From Massilia oculi (GTDB lineage: Bacteria; Pseudomonadota; Gammaproteobacteria; Burkholderiales; Burkholderiaceae_D), in the NCBI RefSeq assembly GCF_003143515.1, contig NZ_CP029343.1, forward strand, positions 868,001 to 932,000: a stretch of DNA of 64,000 nt, in the 5' to 3' direction. Position 1 is the first letter of the stretch. Each line of letters begins with the position of its first letter. The notes under the pieces were generated by a model. The model did not search any database, had not been told where the DNA came from, and saw nothing but the letters and a program-made list of their open reading frames with translations. The position numbers were made by a program, and so were the translations under genes. Shown piece by piece: positions 8,838-17,333 of the stretch.

Positions 8838-9690
8838 GGCTCCCAGTGCCCGCTGAAAAGCCGCACCGGGCGGTGCGCCGAGCGTACCTGGGCGCAGGCC
8901 GCCCAGTTGTCCTCGCGCACCGCCAGCCCGGCGTACACGCCAAAGCCCTGGCCGGCCTCGATGTGCTGCGCCTGCAGGCTTTCGCCCGCCCGGATCGCGC
9001 CTGCCGCGCGGATATCGCCGCCGGCGCGAATGCCCCATTGCGCCTCCAGGTGGTCGCGGCAGGCGATGCTGCTGCCGGCCTCGATACCGTGGCCGGCACG
9101 GATTGCCGCCTCGCCCTCGATGCCGTCGCCCGCACGCAGGCCGAGGCCGCAGCGCGCGGCGGCGCCGAACGCGATGCCATGCGCGGCCTTGCAGTTGCCG
9201 CCGATATCGGCGGCGCCGCCGCAGGCGATGTCCCAGCCGGCGCGTACGTTGCCGGCCGCGCGCAGGTCCCCGACGACCTCGATATTCCACTGGGCGTCAA
9301 CGTCGCCACCGCACGCCAGGGCGCCGCCGCAGCGGATCATGCCACCGGCGCGGATGTCGCCCCGCTCGTGAGCCCCTGCCCGGTACGGATGCCGCCGCCG
9401 CCGCGAATGCCGCCACCGGCCACCAGCACGGTGTCGACCTCGATGTTGCCCCGCACCAGCAGCGAGCCAGCGAACACGAGCGCCCCGGCGTCGACCGCGT
9501 CGACCTCGAGCACCGTATCGGTCGGGCCGAACTGCTCCAGCAGCCAGCAGGCGTCGCCGGTGCGTCCGGCCAGCACCAGCGTATCGAGCAGCGGCTGGTA
9601 ATCGGCGCCCTCCTGGTGGTGTTTGAGGAACCAGCGAAAACCGTCCGCACAGGGTCGCTTGGTCTTGATGAATTGCTTGTTGAGGTCCAT
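8834..9690 (-). pseudogene. hexad-repeat (bactofilin-like) protein, frameshifted
   Basis: Two frames together encode about 285 residues. The first (9690 to about 9364) starts MDLNKQFIKTKRPCADG and ends in GGGIRGGGGIRTGQGLTSG. The second (from about 9360 to 8834) continues as GDIRAGGMIRCGGALACGGD and ends FSGHWEP. Both share short repeats of the form G-x-I-x-A-G, which should fold as a left- or right-handed beta-helix, as in bactofilins and DUF342 proteins. Adding one G to the G4 run (C4 on the plus strand, 9360-9363) joins them perfectly. It is either a real frameshift or a sequence error. No good ribosome site marks the start; 9726 (ATG) and 9738 (TTG) are alternatives. It is coupled to the downstream gene by ATGA. 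Confidence 0.75.
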
Positions 9691-9905
9691 GTCAAGAAAT
9701 CGAACGGGAAGATTGGGCTTGTGCATCGGGGCTGGCAATGCAGCCCGCGACCAGGCGGCGGCAGTATAATGACGGGCATTCGCGCGCGCATCAGGGCCGC
9801 ACGTAAGGGTTTCTCTGATGGACCTGCCGCGCCAAACGGTGCAGGATGCGCTCTTTCCTCGCTCTTATCATTCTGCCGGCGGCGCGCGCGCCGGGAAAGC
9901 ACACC

Positions 9906-11498
9906 ATGACCGACTTGCGTGCCGTGCGGGCTGTATGGCTCGGCGGCGCTTTCGCCATCGCCTACATCGTCCTCGACATGCTCAGCGGCCCCGAAGCGCG
10001 CCATCAGACGATCGCGCCGGTATGGCACCCGGCCGCTGGCCTGGCGCTCTACCTGGTGCTGGCGGCAGGGTTCAAGGCCGTGCCGCAGCTGGTGGCGACC
10101 GTCCTGGTCGCCGCCGCCATCACGCCGGCCCTGCCTGCCCAGCCCTTGCTGTCGCTCGTGGTCGGCTTGCTTCCGGTGCCGATGTACCTGGCCGTGGGCG
10201 CCGTCATGCGGCGCTACCTGGCCGGCCACGCCTTCTTCGCCAGCCACCGCGGCCTGCTGACCTGGGCCGGACTGGTCACGCTCGGCAGCCTGCTCAGCGC
10301 GGCCGCCTATGCGCTGATGCTGCTGGGCGCCGATGCTTTCGCCAGCCGCGCCTGGCTCGATCTGGTGACGCGCTATACGATCGCCGAGACGGCGGGCATG
10401 CTGGTGATCGTGCCGGCCCTGCACTACCTGCTCGACGCCGGGCTGCGCGCCGACGTGCTGGGCCGAATCGCCAGCTGGGAAACGCTGGCCTATGTCGCGC
10501 TGATCGCGCTGGTGCTGGCCGTCGGGCTGCAGCGGCCCGCGCCCGAGTCGCTGGTCTATTACCTGCTGTTTTTGCCCCTGGCCTGGTCGGCCGCGCGGCA
10601 CGGCATGGCCGGTGCGGTCACCGCCGCCATCGTGCTCGAGGCGGGCGTGACGATCGCCGCCCTGCGCCCGATTGCCTACCCGGCGCAGATGCCGAACGTG
10701 CAGATGCTGGTGCTGACGCTGACGCTGTCCGGCTTCCTGATCGGGATCGCGGTGGATGTCGCGCGTCGCGCCAGCCACGACCTGCGCCACTCGCTGCGCC
10801 TGGCTGCCGCCGGCGAGATGGCGGGAGCCGTCGCGCACGAGCTGAACCAGCCGCTGACGGCGCTGTCGATGTATGGCAGCGCCTGCGAGCGGCTGATGGC
10901 GCGCGGCGGCAACGAGGCCCTGCTGCAGACCACGATCAGGTCGATGGTCGCCGAATCGCAGCGCGCCTCGGACGTGCTCAAGCGCCTGCGCGACTTCTTT
11001 CGCACCGGGACGACGGCGCTCGAACCGCTGGCGCTGGCGGAACTCATCCGCGGCGCTGTGGCGCCGTTCGTGGGCCAGGCCAGGGCCCAGGGCATCGTGC
11101 TCGACGTCTCGCCGCCGCCGCGCGCCGTGCTGCTCGGCGACCGCATCCAGCTCGAGATCGTGCTGCGCAACCTGCTGTCGAATGCGCTCCAGGCGCTGGC
11201 CGAGATGCCGGCCGGGGCCGAGCGCCGCATCGCGGTGCGCTCCGGGATGGACGGCGCCACGGTATGGATCCGGATCGCCGACAACGGTCCGGGGATCGCC
11301 GACAAGATCCGCGCGCGCCTGTTCGAACCGTTCATCTCGCTCAAGTCGAGCGGACTGGGACTGGGCCTGGCCATCAGCCGCGCGATCGTGGAGACGCATG
11401 GCGGCACACTGAGCGTGGAACCGGGCCCCCACGCGATACTCAAGATCACCCTGCCCTTTCATGACGGCGCCGATGAAGGTCCAGACCATGTACAGTGA
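9906..11498 (+). CDS. sensor histidine kinase with MASE1-like membrane domain
   Basis: A 530-residue kinase. The first ~290 residues hold eight or so membrane helices resembling a MASE1 sensory domain. Then come the dimerisation/phospho-acceptor helix (GAVAHELNQPLTALS, His near 311) and the HATPase domain with the N box RNLLSNALQAL, G1 DNGPGI and G2 GLGLGLAIS. The layout is like FixL/DctB-type kinases. The ATG at 9906 has GGGAAAG upstream; an upstream ATG at 9846 was rejected for lack of one. The stop overlaps the start of the FixJ-type regulator gene by 11 bases, so the two form a two-component pair. The signal sensed is unknown. Confidence 0.88.
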   Translation: MTDLRAVRAVWLGGAFAIAYIVLDMLSGPEARHQTIAPVWHPAAGLALYLVLAAGFKAVPQLVATVLVAAAITPALPAQPLLSLVVGLLPVPMYLAVGAVMRRYLAGHAFFASHRGLLTWAGLVTLGSLLSAAAYALMLLGADAFASRAWLDLVTRYTIAETAGMLVIVPALHYLLDAGLRADVLGRIASWETLAYVALIALVLAVGLQRPAPESLVYYLLFLPLAWSAARHGMAGAVTAAIVLEAGVTIAALRPIAYPAQMPNVQMLVLTLTLSGFLIGIAVDVARRASHDLRHSLRLAAAGEMAGAVAHELNQPLTALSMYGSACERLMARGGNEALLQTTIRSMVAESQRASDVLKRLRDFFRTGTTALEPLALAELIRGAVAPFVGQARAQGIVLDVSPPPRAVLLGDRIQLEIVLRNLLSNALQALAEMPAGAERRIAVRSGMDGATVWIRIADNGPGIADKIRARLFEPFISLKSSGLGLGLAISRAIVETHGGTLSVEPGPHAILKITLPFHDGADEGPDHVQ

Positions 11499-12096
11499 AC
11501 AAACCGTCTACATCGTCGACGACGATGCGGCCGTGCGCGACGCGCTCGGCCTTCTCCTGAGCCTGCACGGCTACCGGACCGCCTTCTTTGCCGACGCCAC
11601 GACCTTCCTTGGCGCCTGGAACGACGAGTTGCGCGGCTGCGTGCTGCTGGACATCCGCATGCCGGGCATGGATGGACTGACCCTGCAAAAGAAGCTGGTG
11701 GAACTGGGCAGCAGGCTGCCGGTCCTGATCATCACCGGGCATGGCGACGTCGGCTCGGCGCGCGAAGCATTCCGCTCGCAGGCGGTGGATTTCCTGGAAA
11801 AGCCTCTGCAGGAAGCGCAGTTGATGCAGGCGGTGGAAGAAGCGCTGTCGCGCCAGCGCGACGCGCCCCGTGGACACGCCGCGCGCGACCATGCGCGCCG
11901 CCACGCCAGTCTGACGCCGCGCGAGCGCGAGGTGATGGAATTGGTGGTCGACGGCCGCCACAACCGTGAAATCGCTCAGCTGCTGGCGATCAGTGTGCGG
12001 ACCGTCGAGGTGCACAAGGCGCGCGTGATGGACAAACTGAACGTGGCGACGGTCGCCGACCTGGTGCGCCAGCATTTGCAGAACCAGCCGCGCTGA
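11488..12096 (+). CDS. response regulator, FixJ family
   Basis: A 202-residue regulator with a receiver domain (IVDDDAAVRDAL near the start; phospho-acceptor Asp about 55 in LLDIRMPG; Lys in FLEKPL) and a LuxR-type helix-turn-helix (LTPREREVMELVVDG, then HNREIAQLLAISVRTVEVHK). The start at 11488 follows GAAGG at a good distance and overlaps the kinase gene, which is the expected cognate partner. ATGs at 11461 and 11473 are alternatives. FixJ/TodT-type regulators activate transcription after phosphorylation. The target is not visible here; no oxygen-sensing PAS-heme domain is present in the kinase, so a FixLJ role should not be assumed. Confidence 0.9.
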   Translation: MYSEQTVYIVDDDAAVRDALGLLLSLHGYRTAFFADATTFLGAWNDELRGCVLLDIRMPGMDGLTLQKKLVELGSRLPVLIITGHGDVGSAREAFRSQAVDFLEKPLQEAQLMQAVEEALSRQRDAPRGHAARDHARRHASLTPREREVMELVVDGRHNREIAQLLAISVRTVEVHKARVMDKLNVATVADLVRQHLQNQPR

Positions 12097-12120
12097 AGCC
12101 GCATCGGTGCCGGCTCGCTT

Positions 12121-12501
12121 TCAGCTCACTTGCTTGATGGTGATGAGTTGCGTCAGCCCGTCCGGACGCGGCCACTCGATGCGCGCCCCCACTGGCAAAC
12201 CCAGCAAGGCACTGCCGACCGGGGCGAAGACCGAGATCCGGTCGGCCTGACCGTCCATCTCGTCCGGGTAGACAAGCGTCAGCGTCAGGTCGGCGCCGGT
12301 CCCGATCGCGAACGTGACGGTCGAGCCCATCATGACGACATCGGCCGGCATGGCGCGGCAATCGCGTACATCGGCCCGGTCCAGCTCATCGGCCAGCCCT
12401 TGCAGGCGGTCGGCATCGGCGATCGGCAAGGCGCGCAGCCGGGCCATGAGACGTTCGAAGTCGGTGCTCGATACGAAGATACGAGGGAGTTTGTGGGTCA
12501 T
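12121..12501 (-). CDS. rnk: Rnk, nucleoside diphosphate kinase regulator (GreA/GreB-like)
   Basis: A 126-residue protein matching Rnk. It has a short coiled N-terminal part (RIFVSSTDFERLMARLRAL) and a C-terminal FKBP-like GreA/B domain with GSTVTF, VYPDEMD, ISVFAPVGSALLGLPVG and IEWPRPDG. Rnk binds RNA polymerase near the secondary channel and was named for its effect on nucleoside diphosphate kinase levels. The length fits the family (about 135). It is monocistronic and converges on the FixJ-type regulator gene 24 bp away. Confidence 0.9.
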   Translation of the reverse strand: MTHKLPRIFVSSTDFERLMARLRALPIADADRLQGLADELDRADVRDCRAMPADVVMMGSTVTFAIGTGADLTLTLVYPDEMDGQADRISVFAPVGSALLGLPVGARIEWPRPDGLTQLITIKQVS

Positions 12502-12610
12502 CGTGTTCCTGGTCTGGTCTGTTCATGGATGGGGTGGGGGCCGGCCCGGCCCCCTAGCCTGGGGTGCGCTTGCGCGTTGCCTGTTCGTTCGGCTTGCCCG
12601 CGGCCGCCAG

Positions 12611-12847
12611 CTATTCGCCGGACGGCGCCGGCGCCGCCGCCGGGCGGCCCATGCCGAACTGGAGGGCGACCAGGATGGCCAGGCCGGACGTCATGGCGCC
12701 GAGCACGCAGCGGCGCCAGTGTGCGCCGCGCGCCAGCGCCTGCCGGGCGAGCAGGCGTTTTCGGCGTCCCGCGAGCCTGGCCCTGGCTTCGCGCGCCGGA
12801 TCCGGGGCGTGCGCACCCGGGCGATATGAAATGGTTGGATCGTGCAT
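12611..12847 (-). CDS. small membrane protein, hypothetical
   Basis: A 78-residue protein starting MHDPTISYRPG, with an Arg-rich helical stretch (about 22-50) followed by one hydrophobic segment (about 52-70) and an Ala/Pro tail. GGGAG lies upstream of the ATG. The basic region before the helix predicts an N-in orientation. I recognise no family. The frame stays open further upstream to 13048, but that part is shadow-like. It lies 109 bp downstream of rnk on the same strand order (rnk start 12501), so it is a separate unit. Confidence 0.5.
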   Translation of the reverse strand: MHDPTISYRPGAHAPDPAREARARLAGRRKRLLARQALARGAHWRRCVLGAMTSGLAILVALQFGMGRPAAAPAPSGE

Positions 12848-13160
12848 TGCTGCTCCCGCTGCAGACATACTGGAAAGCCGGCCACGCCTTGCGGGCGTGG
12901 AACCGGAGCGCATCCGGGCGCTCGGCGGGAGCCAGGCCCGGCGGAACCAACCGCCAGGCCCGCAACCGCCGAGCTCAGCAAAGCCGGACGCGGCCTCCAT
13001 GCAGGAAAGGCCGAAAGACCGGATCGATCGGAGAGAGCGACATCGCACCTGTCATTCGATGGAAGAAAAAGATGGGGCCATGGCGCCGACGAGCTCGTGC
13101 GGCACCGCCCGGATCGGGCGTGGGGACACCCGTAGCCCTATTGTCGCAAACAAGGGAGCG

Positions 13161-13202
13161 CGCCGCATCAGGGAAGCGCATAGGGGTTTCCCCGATGCGG
13201 CG
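13161..13202. repeat. large imperfect hairpin
   Basis: CGCCGCATC (13161-13169) pairs with GATGCGGCG (13194-13202). One mismatch inside, GGGAA (13171-13175) pairs with TTCCC (13188-13192). It could be an RNA structure or a factor-binding palindrome. Confidence 0.5.
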
Positions 13203-13231
13203 AGGCTTTGCGCGACTCTTCTCATGTAATG

Positions 13232-13258
13232 AAAAAAGCCACCTTGCGGTGGCTTTTT
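13232..13258 (-). terminator. intrinsic terminator, partial-duplicate copy
   Basis: A-run, GCCACC, loop TTGC, GGTGGC, then T-run. It is nearly identical to the terminator downstream of both intact tRNA-Ser genes and can work in both directions. Confidence 0.75.
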
Positions 13259-13267
13259 CATGCTGCT

Positions 13268-13288
13268 TGGCGGAGAGGGTGGGATTCG
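13268..13288 (-). pseudogene. truncated tRNA-Ser 3' end
   Basis: These 21 bases equal the 3' end (CCA, acceptor strand, half of the T arm) of the intact tRNA-Ser(CGA) gene 137 bp away. Together with the preceding terminator they form a direct repeat of about 60 bp with 13386-13446. The copy cannot make a tRNA. Such 3'-end duplications are left by integrases or by slippage. Confidence 0.8.
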
Positions 13289-13388
13289 CCTACATCCTGC
13301 AGGCCGCGGCATCGCGAGTACGCGATGCCCTTCGAATCCCCCACGTAGGGCGCGCAGGCGCCCTACTCCTCTGTGACGTCCCGGAATG

Positions 13389-13416
13389 AAAAAAGCCACC
13401 TTGCGGTGGCTTTTTT
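13389..13416 (-). terminator. intrinsic terminator of tRNA-Ser
   Basis: AAAAAAGCCACC, loop TTGC, GGTGGCTTTTTT: a 6-bp GC-rich stem flanked by A and T runs. It lies 9 bases beyond the CCA end of the tRNA on the minus strand. It is bidirectional. Confidence 0.85.
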
Positions 13417-13425
13417 CATGCTGCT

Positions 13426-13515
<90 letters not shown>

Positions 13516-13602
13516 TGAATCGGTGCTGCGTGGTCGCGTAAGCGAGGCCGCATTATAGCGGACGCATGGAGAAAACTGCAAGGCATGCGTGCCAGGTAAT
13601 TT

Positions 13603-14325
13603 TTACGCCGGTGGACCGTTCAGCCGCAGGCTCCAATCCTCGATCCGTCCGCTCGCCAGGCGCCGCTCGAAGGTCATGCGCCAGCGCTCCGCCAGCGGCG
13701 CCAGCCGGGATGCCTGCTGCCAGTCGGCACGCAGCCCCGGCGCCTGCGCATCAATCGGGAACATGGCCGCGATCGCGCGCGCCAACGGCCAGTCGGGACA
13801 TGGCCGGTCGACCAGTTCGAACGCGTCGCCCGCCGCCAGCCAGCCTTCGCGCAGCACGCGGTAATACCAGCCGGTGCGGCCGCTGGCCTGCAGAGCCAGC
13901 GCCGCATCGGGCCGCCCGAAACGCAGGTTGACGCGAAAGCACGGCTGGCGTCCCTGCGACACCTGCACCAGCGTCTCTCCGACCCGGAACACGTCGCCCA
14001 CGTGCACCTCGCGCTCGCTCATGCCGACGGTCGACACGTTTTCGCCGAACGCCCCGGCCAGCCAGGGCGCCGCGCTGTCCGGATACCAGGCGCGCCAGTG
14101 GGAATAATGCTCGAACGCGTAGTGATGCAACGCCTTCTCGGGACCGCCGTGGTAGACGCGGTCGCCCTGCTCGTCGCCCTCCAGGCCATCGAGCGCCAGC
14201 CATAAAGCGCCCTGGCGCGCCTGTTTGCCGATGCCGCTCAACACCTCGAGCGTGCCGGGCGTGCCGATCATGCGCGCGCGGCCGGTCAGCAACGCCTCGA
14301 TCGGGCGCGGTCGGAATGCCTCCAT
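13603..14325 (-). CDS. yiiM: MOSC domain protein, YiiM-like
   Basis: A 240-residue MOSC-domain protein: GDEQGDRVYHGGPEKALHHY near residue 50, FGENVSTVG, the VQVSQGRQPCFR stretch with the conserved Cys, and a C-terminal 3-alpha domain. YiiM-type proteins are molybdenum-cofactor enzymes that reduce N-hydroxylated bases such as 6-N-hydroxylaminopurine, with the Cys as likely Mo ligand. AGGGGAC precedes the ATG. The start is only 10 bp after the stop of the MarR gene, so the two are probably one transcript controlled by the promoter at 14997-15024. Confidence 0.9.
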   Translation of the reverse strand: MEAFRPRPIEALLTGRARMIGTPGTLEVLSGIGKQARQGALWLALDGLEGDEQGDRVYHGGPEKALHHYAFEHYSHWRAWYPDSAAPWLAGAFGENVSTVGMSEREVHVGDVFRVGETLVQVSQGRQPCFRVNLRFGRPDAALALQASGRTGWYYRVLREGWLAAGDAFELVDRPCPDWPLARAIAAMFPIDAQAPGLRADWQQASRLAPLAERWRMTFERRLASGRIEDWSLRLNGPPA

Positions 14326-14335
14326 GCTTGTCCCC

Positions 14336-14989
14336 TCAGGCGAAGATGGCCCAGTTGCGTTGCTGGGTGACGGGATCGGTCGGCTCGTGCTCCGCGCAAT
14401 CGATGCGCAGGAATGAAATCGGCAGCGGCGCTCCCACCAGCGCGCAGTGGTGCGGCACCTCGGCGCCCGGGTATTTATTGGCCTCGAAGTGGCGGCACGA
14501 CAGGCAGGCGCGCAGTTCGGGAAAGCGGTCGGTCTTCTGCAGTTCTGCGATCAGCTTGAACAGGCCGGTGAGCAACTGCAACTGCTGGCCGGACGGCAGC
14601 CGCGAGGCCGCATTGTCGGCGAACGACAGCGCGTGGCCAAGGCGCTCGGCCACCCGCTCGCCGTCGGGCGTCAGGTGCAGCGCGGTGGCGCGGCCGTCAT
14701 CCTCGGCGCGCGCCTTGCGCACCAGTCCCTTGCCCACCAGCGCGGCCACCGAATCGCTGGCGCTGGCCGCCGAGATCGACAACTGCCTGGCCAGCCACGA
14801 CAGGCGCACGCCGCGCGTGCGATGCTGCAACAGGTGCAGGATCTCGGCCTGGGCCGGATTGAGGCCTTCGCTGGTCGAGACCTCCCACATGCCGGCGCGC
14901 AGCACGGTCGCGATGCGGCCGATGGCGGTGACGATGCGGGCGGAGACGTCGGGCGTGCTGTCCCAGGGGGTTTCGGGTTGGATGTCCAT
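14336..14989 (-). CDS. MarR family regulator with Cys-rich C-terminal tail
   Basis: A 217-residue regulator. The winged helix spans about 35-140 (GLNPAQAEILHLLQH, WLARQLSISAASASDSVAAL, then the wing AEDDGRATALHLTPDGERVA). It is longer than usual MarR proteins (about 150) because of a tail with CLSCRHF, then HHC and a final Cys. These may bind metal or sense redox state. The start at 14989 was chosen over 15001: the promoter at 14997-15024 would begin transcription at or next to this ATG, giving a leaderless message. The gene is followed by yiiM. The same operator motif stands before the AhpD-like/redoxin operon, so this protein is the likely repressor of both. Confidence 0.88.
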   Translation of the reverse strand: MDIQPETPWDSTPDVSARIVTAIGRIATVLRAGMWEVSTSEGLNPAQAEILHLLQHRTRGVRLSWLARQLSISAASASDSVAALVGKGLVRKARAEDDGRATALHLTPDGERVAERLGHALSFADNAASRLPSGQQLQLLTGLFKLIAELQKTDRFPELRACLSCRHFEANKYPGAEVPHHCALVGAPLPISFLRIDCAEHEPTDPVTQQRNWAIFA

Positions 14990-14996
14990 GCGCTTC

Positions 14997-15024
14997 AGCA
15001 TAGCAAAGCGCGCGGCTTTGTCAA
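14997..15024 (-). promoter_or_regulatory. promoter of the MarR-yiiM operon
   Basis: On the minus strand TTGACA (15019-15024), a 16-base spacer and TATGCT (14997-15002). The expected start point falls on the ATG at 14989, so the transcript is probably leaderless. The operator motif abuts the -35 element. Confidence 0.65.
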
Positions 15025-15034
15025 GGAGTCCTAA
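15024..15034. promoter_or_regulatory. putative MarR operator, site a
   Basis: AGGAGTCCTAA, with the palindromic core AGGA-G-TCCT, directly beside the -35 box of the MarR gene. The wider TCAAGGAGTCCTAA is identical at 20648-20661. Confidence 0.6.
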
Positions 15035-16552
15035 TCAGCAGCCCACCCCGTGCAGCGAGTCCAGGCGCCGCACGAAGTCGCGCAGCACGATCCGGTACAG
15101 CTCGTCGCCCAGCACGCTGTCCTCGGCGCCGGCATCGATGTTCGGATTGTCGTTCACCTCGATCACCACCGGCCCGCGCGGCGTCATCTTCATGTCCACG
15201 CCATACAGGCCGTCGCCGATCAGGTTGGCCGCCCGCAGGGCATGTTCCAGCAGTTCGGGCGGCGCCTCGCCCAGCGGCACGGCCGCCGCCATGCCGAATT
15301 CGGCCTTGCCGCTGGCGTCGCGCTTGGCGACCTGCCAGTGGCCCTTCGACATGAAGTACTTGCTGGCGAAGATGGCTTGCCGGTTCAGCACCCCGATGCG
15401 CCAGTCGAATTCGGTGTACAGGTATTCCTGCACCAGGATCAGGGCCGACTGCCGCAGCAGTTCCTGCGCCACGCGCCGGAATTCATCCGCATCCGCCACC
15501 TTCACGACGCCGCGCGAAAAGGCGCCGTCCGGGATTTTCAGCACCATCGGATAGGCGATCCTGGCCTCGATGGCGGCCAGCGCGCCGGCATCGGCCTTTT
15601 GCAGGGTCAGGGTCAGCGGCGTGGGAATGCCGTGCCGGCGCAGCAGGTCGGCAAGATAAACCTTGTTGGTGCAGCGCAGGATCGAAGACGGGTCGTCGAT
15701 CGCCACCAGCCCCTCGCTTTCCGCCTTCTTCGCGAACAGATAGGTGTGATGGTTGATGGCGGTGGTCTCGCGGATGAACAAGGCGTCGAATTCGGCCAGG
15801 CGCGAAAAATCCTGGCGCGAAATCGGCGCGAGCTCGACGCCCAGTTCGCGGCCCACGGCGACGAAGCGCGCCAGCGCGCCCGGATTGCTCGGCGCCAGCT
15901 CCTCGTGCGCGTCATGCAGCATGGCGATGCGATAGCGGTAGCGGCGTGCGACCGGGGCGCCCCGCGGCAAGCCTTGCCAGGCGGCCGCCAATGCCACGCA
16001 GGCGGTGCGTTCCGTGTCGCCCAGGCCAGCGGCGCCCTGCATCCGGATCGCGGCGATATGCCATGCGTCGCCACGTGCGAAGTCGACCCGCAGCAGCGGC
16101 GCCGGGAAGGTGTCGAAGATGCTGCGCGCCAGGCCGGCCAGCGGCGTGTAGTCGGTCGTCCCGAAACGGATGTCGAGCGAGAACGCGACCGGCATCGGCA
16201 CGCCGCCGGCGCCGCCGAGCGCATCGTTCAGCGCACGGTCGAGCTCACCCGTATCGAGGGTATAGATCGCCTTGCGCGACAGGTCGTTGATGGTCTTCAC
16301 CGACGGCAGCACCTGCTGCCCCCGCGCTTGCGCCATCAGCGAGCAGTAGTAGCCGACCGACAGGTATTTGTAGCTGCCGCACAGGTTGATCACCAGCGCG
16401 CCATCGTCCGACGCGCTCGCCGCCAGGAAGTCGTCGGCCTCGATCACGGTGCAATCGGGGTCGGGCGCGCGCCAGTCCCGGGCGTGGTCGACGACGACCA
16501 GGCGGCGCGTTCGCGTCTCGGGATCGGGAGAGTTCTTGGGGTGCGTGGTCAT
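15035..16552 (-). CDS. RimK family ATP-grasp protein
   Basis: A 505-residue protein with the N-terminal RimK-like domain (about 15-190) found in this class, then an ATP-grasp ligase domain (about 290-495). Visible ATP-grasp parts are KIPDGAFSRGVVKV, LVQEYLYTEFDWRIGV and the metal-binding VIEVNDNPNIDAG. ATP-grasp enzymes join a carboxylate to an amine through an acyl phosphate; RimK itself adds glutamate to ribosomal protein S6. The substrate here is unknown. The stop lies next to operator site a of the MarR gene. The gene is separate from the GNAT upstream (71 bp gap, same strand). Confidence 0.87.
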   Translation of the reverse strand: MTTHPKNSPDPETRTRRLVVVDHARDWRAPDPDCTVIEADDFLAASASDDGALVINLCGSYKYLSVGYYCSLMAQARGQQVLPSVKTINDLSRKAIYTLDTGELDRALNDALGGAGGVPMPVAFSLDIRFGTTDYTPLAGLARSIFDTFPAPLLRVDFARGDAWHIAAIRMQGAAGLGDTERTACVALAAAWQGLPRGAPVARRYRYRIAMLHDAHEELAPSNPGALARFVAVGRELGVELAPISRQDFSRLAEFDALFIRETTAINHHTYLFAKKAESEGLVAIDDPSSILRCTNKVYLADLLRRHGIPTPLTLTLQKADAGALAAIEARIAYPMVLKIPDGAFSRGVVKVADADEFRRVAQELLRQSALILVQEYLYTEFDWRIGVLNRQAIFASKYFMSKGHWQVAKRDASGKAEFGMAAAVPLGEAPPELLEHALRAANLIGDGLYGVDMKMTPRGPVVIEVNDNPNIDAGAEDSVLGDELYRIVLRDFVRRLDSLHGVGC

Positions 16553-16623
16553 GGTGGCGATGCCGGAGTTGGGTTGGACGCCACTCTAGCGGCGCAGCCA
16601 TAAAAACCGTGTAAAGAACCACC

Positions 16624-17172
16624 CTACCCATGGCAAGGGGGTGTAAACACCCACAGGTCGACGTCGCGAGTCGCGCCGCCGACGCGCCAGCGGGCAGGCA
16701 GGCGTCGTTCGCGGCCAAAGCCGAGGCGCGCCAGCAGCGACTGCGAGGCGATGTTGTCCGGCGTGACTTCGGCCTCGATGCGCTCCAGTCCGAGCGTCTC
16801 GGCGCCATATGCCAGCAGGACCTGCAGCGCTTCGCGCGCCATTCCTTTCCCCCAGTACGGCGGGGCGAGCAGATAGCCGAGGGCGGCGCGGCGGCGTTCG
16901 GGCGCGATATCGTACAGCGCGCAGCTGCCGGCCAGGCGGGCCTCCCGCCGCGCCTCGATCGCCAGGTGCAGCGCACGTCCGCTGGCCAGCTCGCGCCGCG
17001 CCTCGTCGATCGCGTCTTGCGCCTGCGCCAGCGCGGTCCAGGGCGGATGGATCCAGTGGCGCATCACTTCGGTGTCGGCGTACAGCGCCAGCAGGTCCGG
17101 CGCATCGTCTGGGCGCAGTGCGCGCAGGCGCAGGCGCTCGGTGGACAGGACGGGAAAACAAACGTCGGGCAT
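16624..17172 (-). CDS. GNAT N-acetyltransferase, RimJ/RimL type
   Basis: A 182-residue acetyltransferase with TERLRLRALRPDDAPDLLAL at the start, the acetyl-CoA loop around LLAPPYWGKGMAREAL (about 105-120) and the closing NIASQSLLARLGFGRE. This pattern is typical of RimJ/RimL-like enzymes that acetylate N-termini or small molecules. TGGAG precedes the ATG. It may be co-transcribed with the RimK-family gene 71 bp downstream; a pairing of an ATP-grasp ligase with an acetyltransferase would suit peptide or amino-acid modification, but that is inference. Confidence 0.87.
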   Translation of the reverse strand: MPDVCFPVLSTERLRLRALRPDDAPDLLALYADTEVMRHWIHPPWTALAQAQDAIDEARRELASGRALHLAIEARREARLAGSCALYDIAPERRRAALGYLLAPPYWGKGMAREALQVLLAYGAETLGLERIEAEVTPDNIASQSLLARLGFGRERRLPARWRVGGATRDVDLWVFTPPCHG

Positions 17173-17333
17173 GGCAACTCCAGGATTGATCGGGGACCGG
17201 CACCTTATCCCGGCATGGTCGAGCGCGGAAGCGCACGTTTACACGGCATTGATCGCTCTTCCCCTGTCTTTTTCCCTGTTTTTACGGCCTCCCCGCTACG
17301 CTTGTCGCCATCGAACCTGCACTGGAGGCCATC

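Larger units (their letters stand above)
12848..13425. other. non-coding stretch with hairpins and a partial tRNA copy
   Basis: I see no gene here. It holds three strong hairpins (13161-13202; 13309-13328 GCATCGCG/CGCGATGC; 13345-13366 GTAGGGCGC/GCGCCCTAC). It also holds two copies of a terminator and a 21-base fragment of the tRNA-Ser 3' end. Frames that cross it are Arg-rich and shadow-like. Confidence 0.6.

Noticed and set aside
9297..11489. 730-codon open frame on the minus strand
   Set aside because: It is antisense to the MASE1 kinase gene, is Gln/His/Arg/Ala-rich and has no domain pattern. Long antisense frames are normal in GC-rich DNA; only its last part overlaps the real repeat protein.
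9906..12096. oxygen-sensing FixL/FixJ system
   Set aside because: The regulator is FixJ-like, but the kinase has a MASE1-like membrane domain and no heme PAS domain, so the FixLJ function is not supported.
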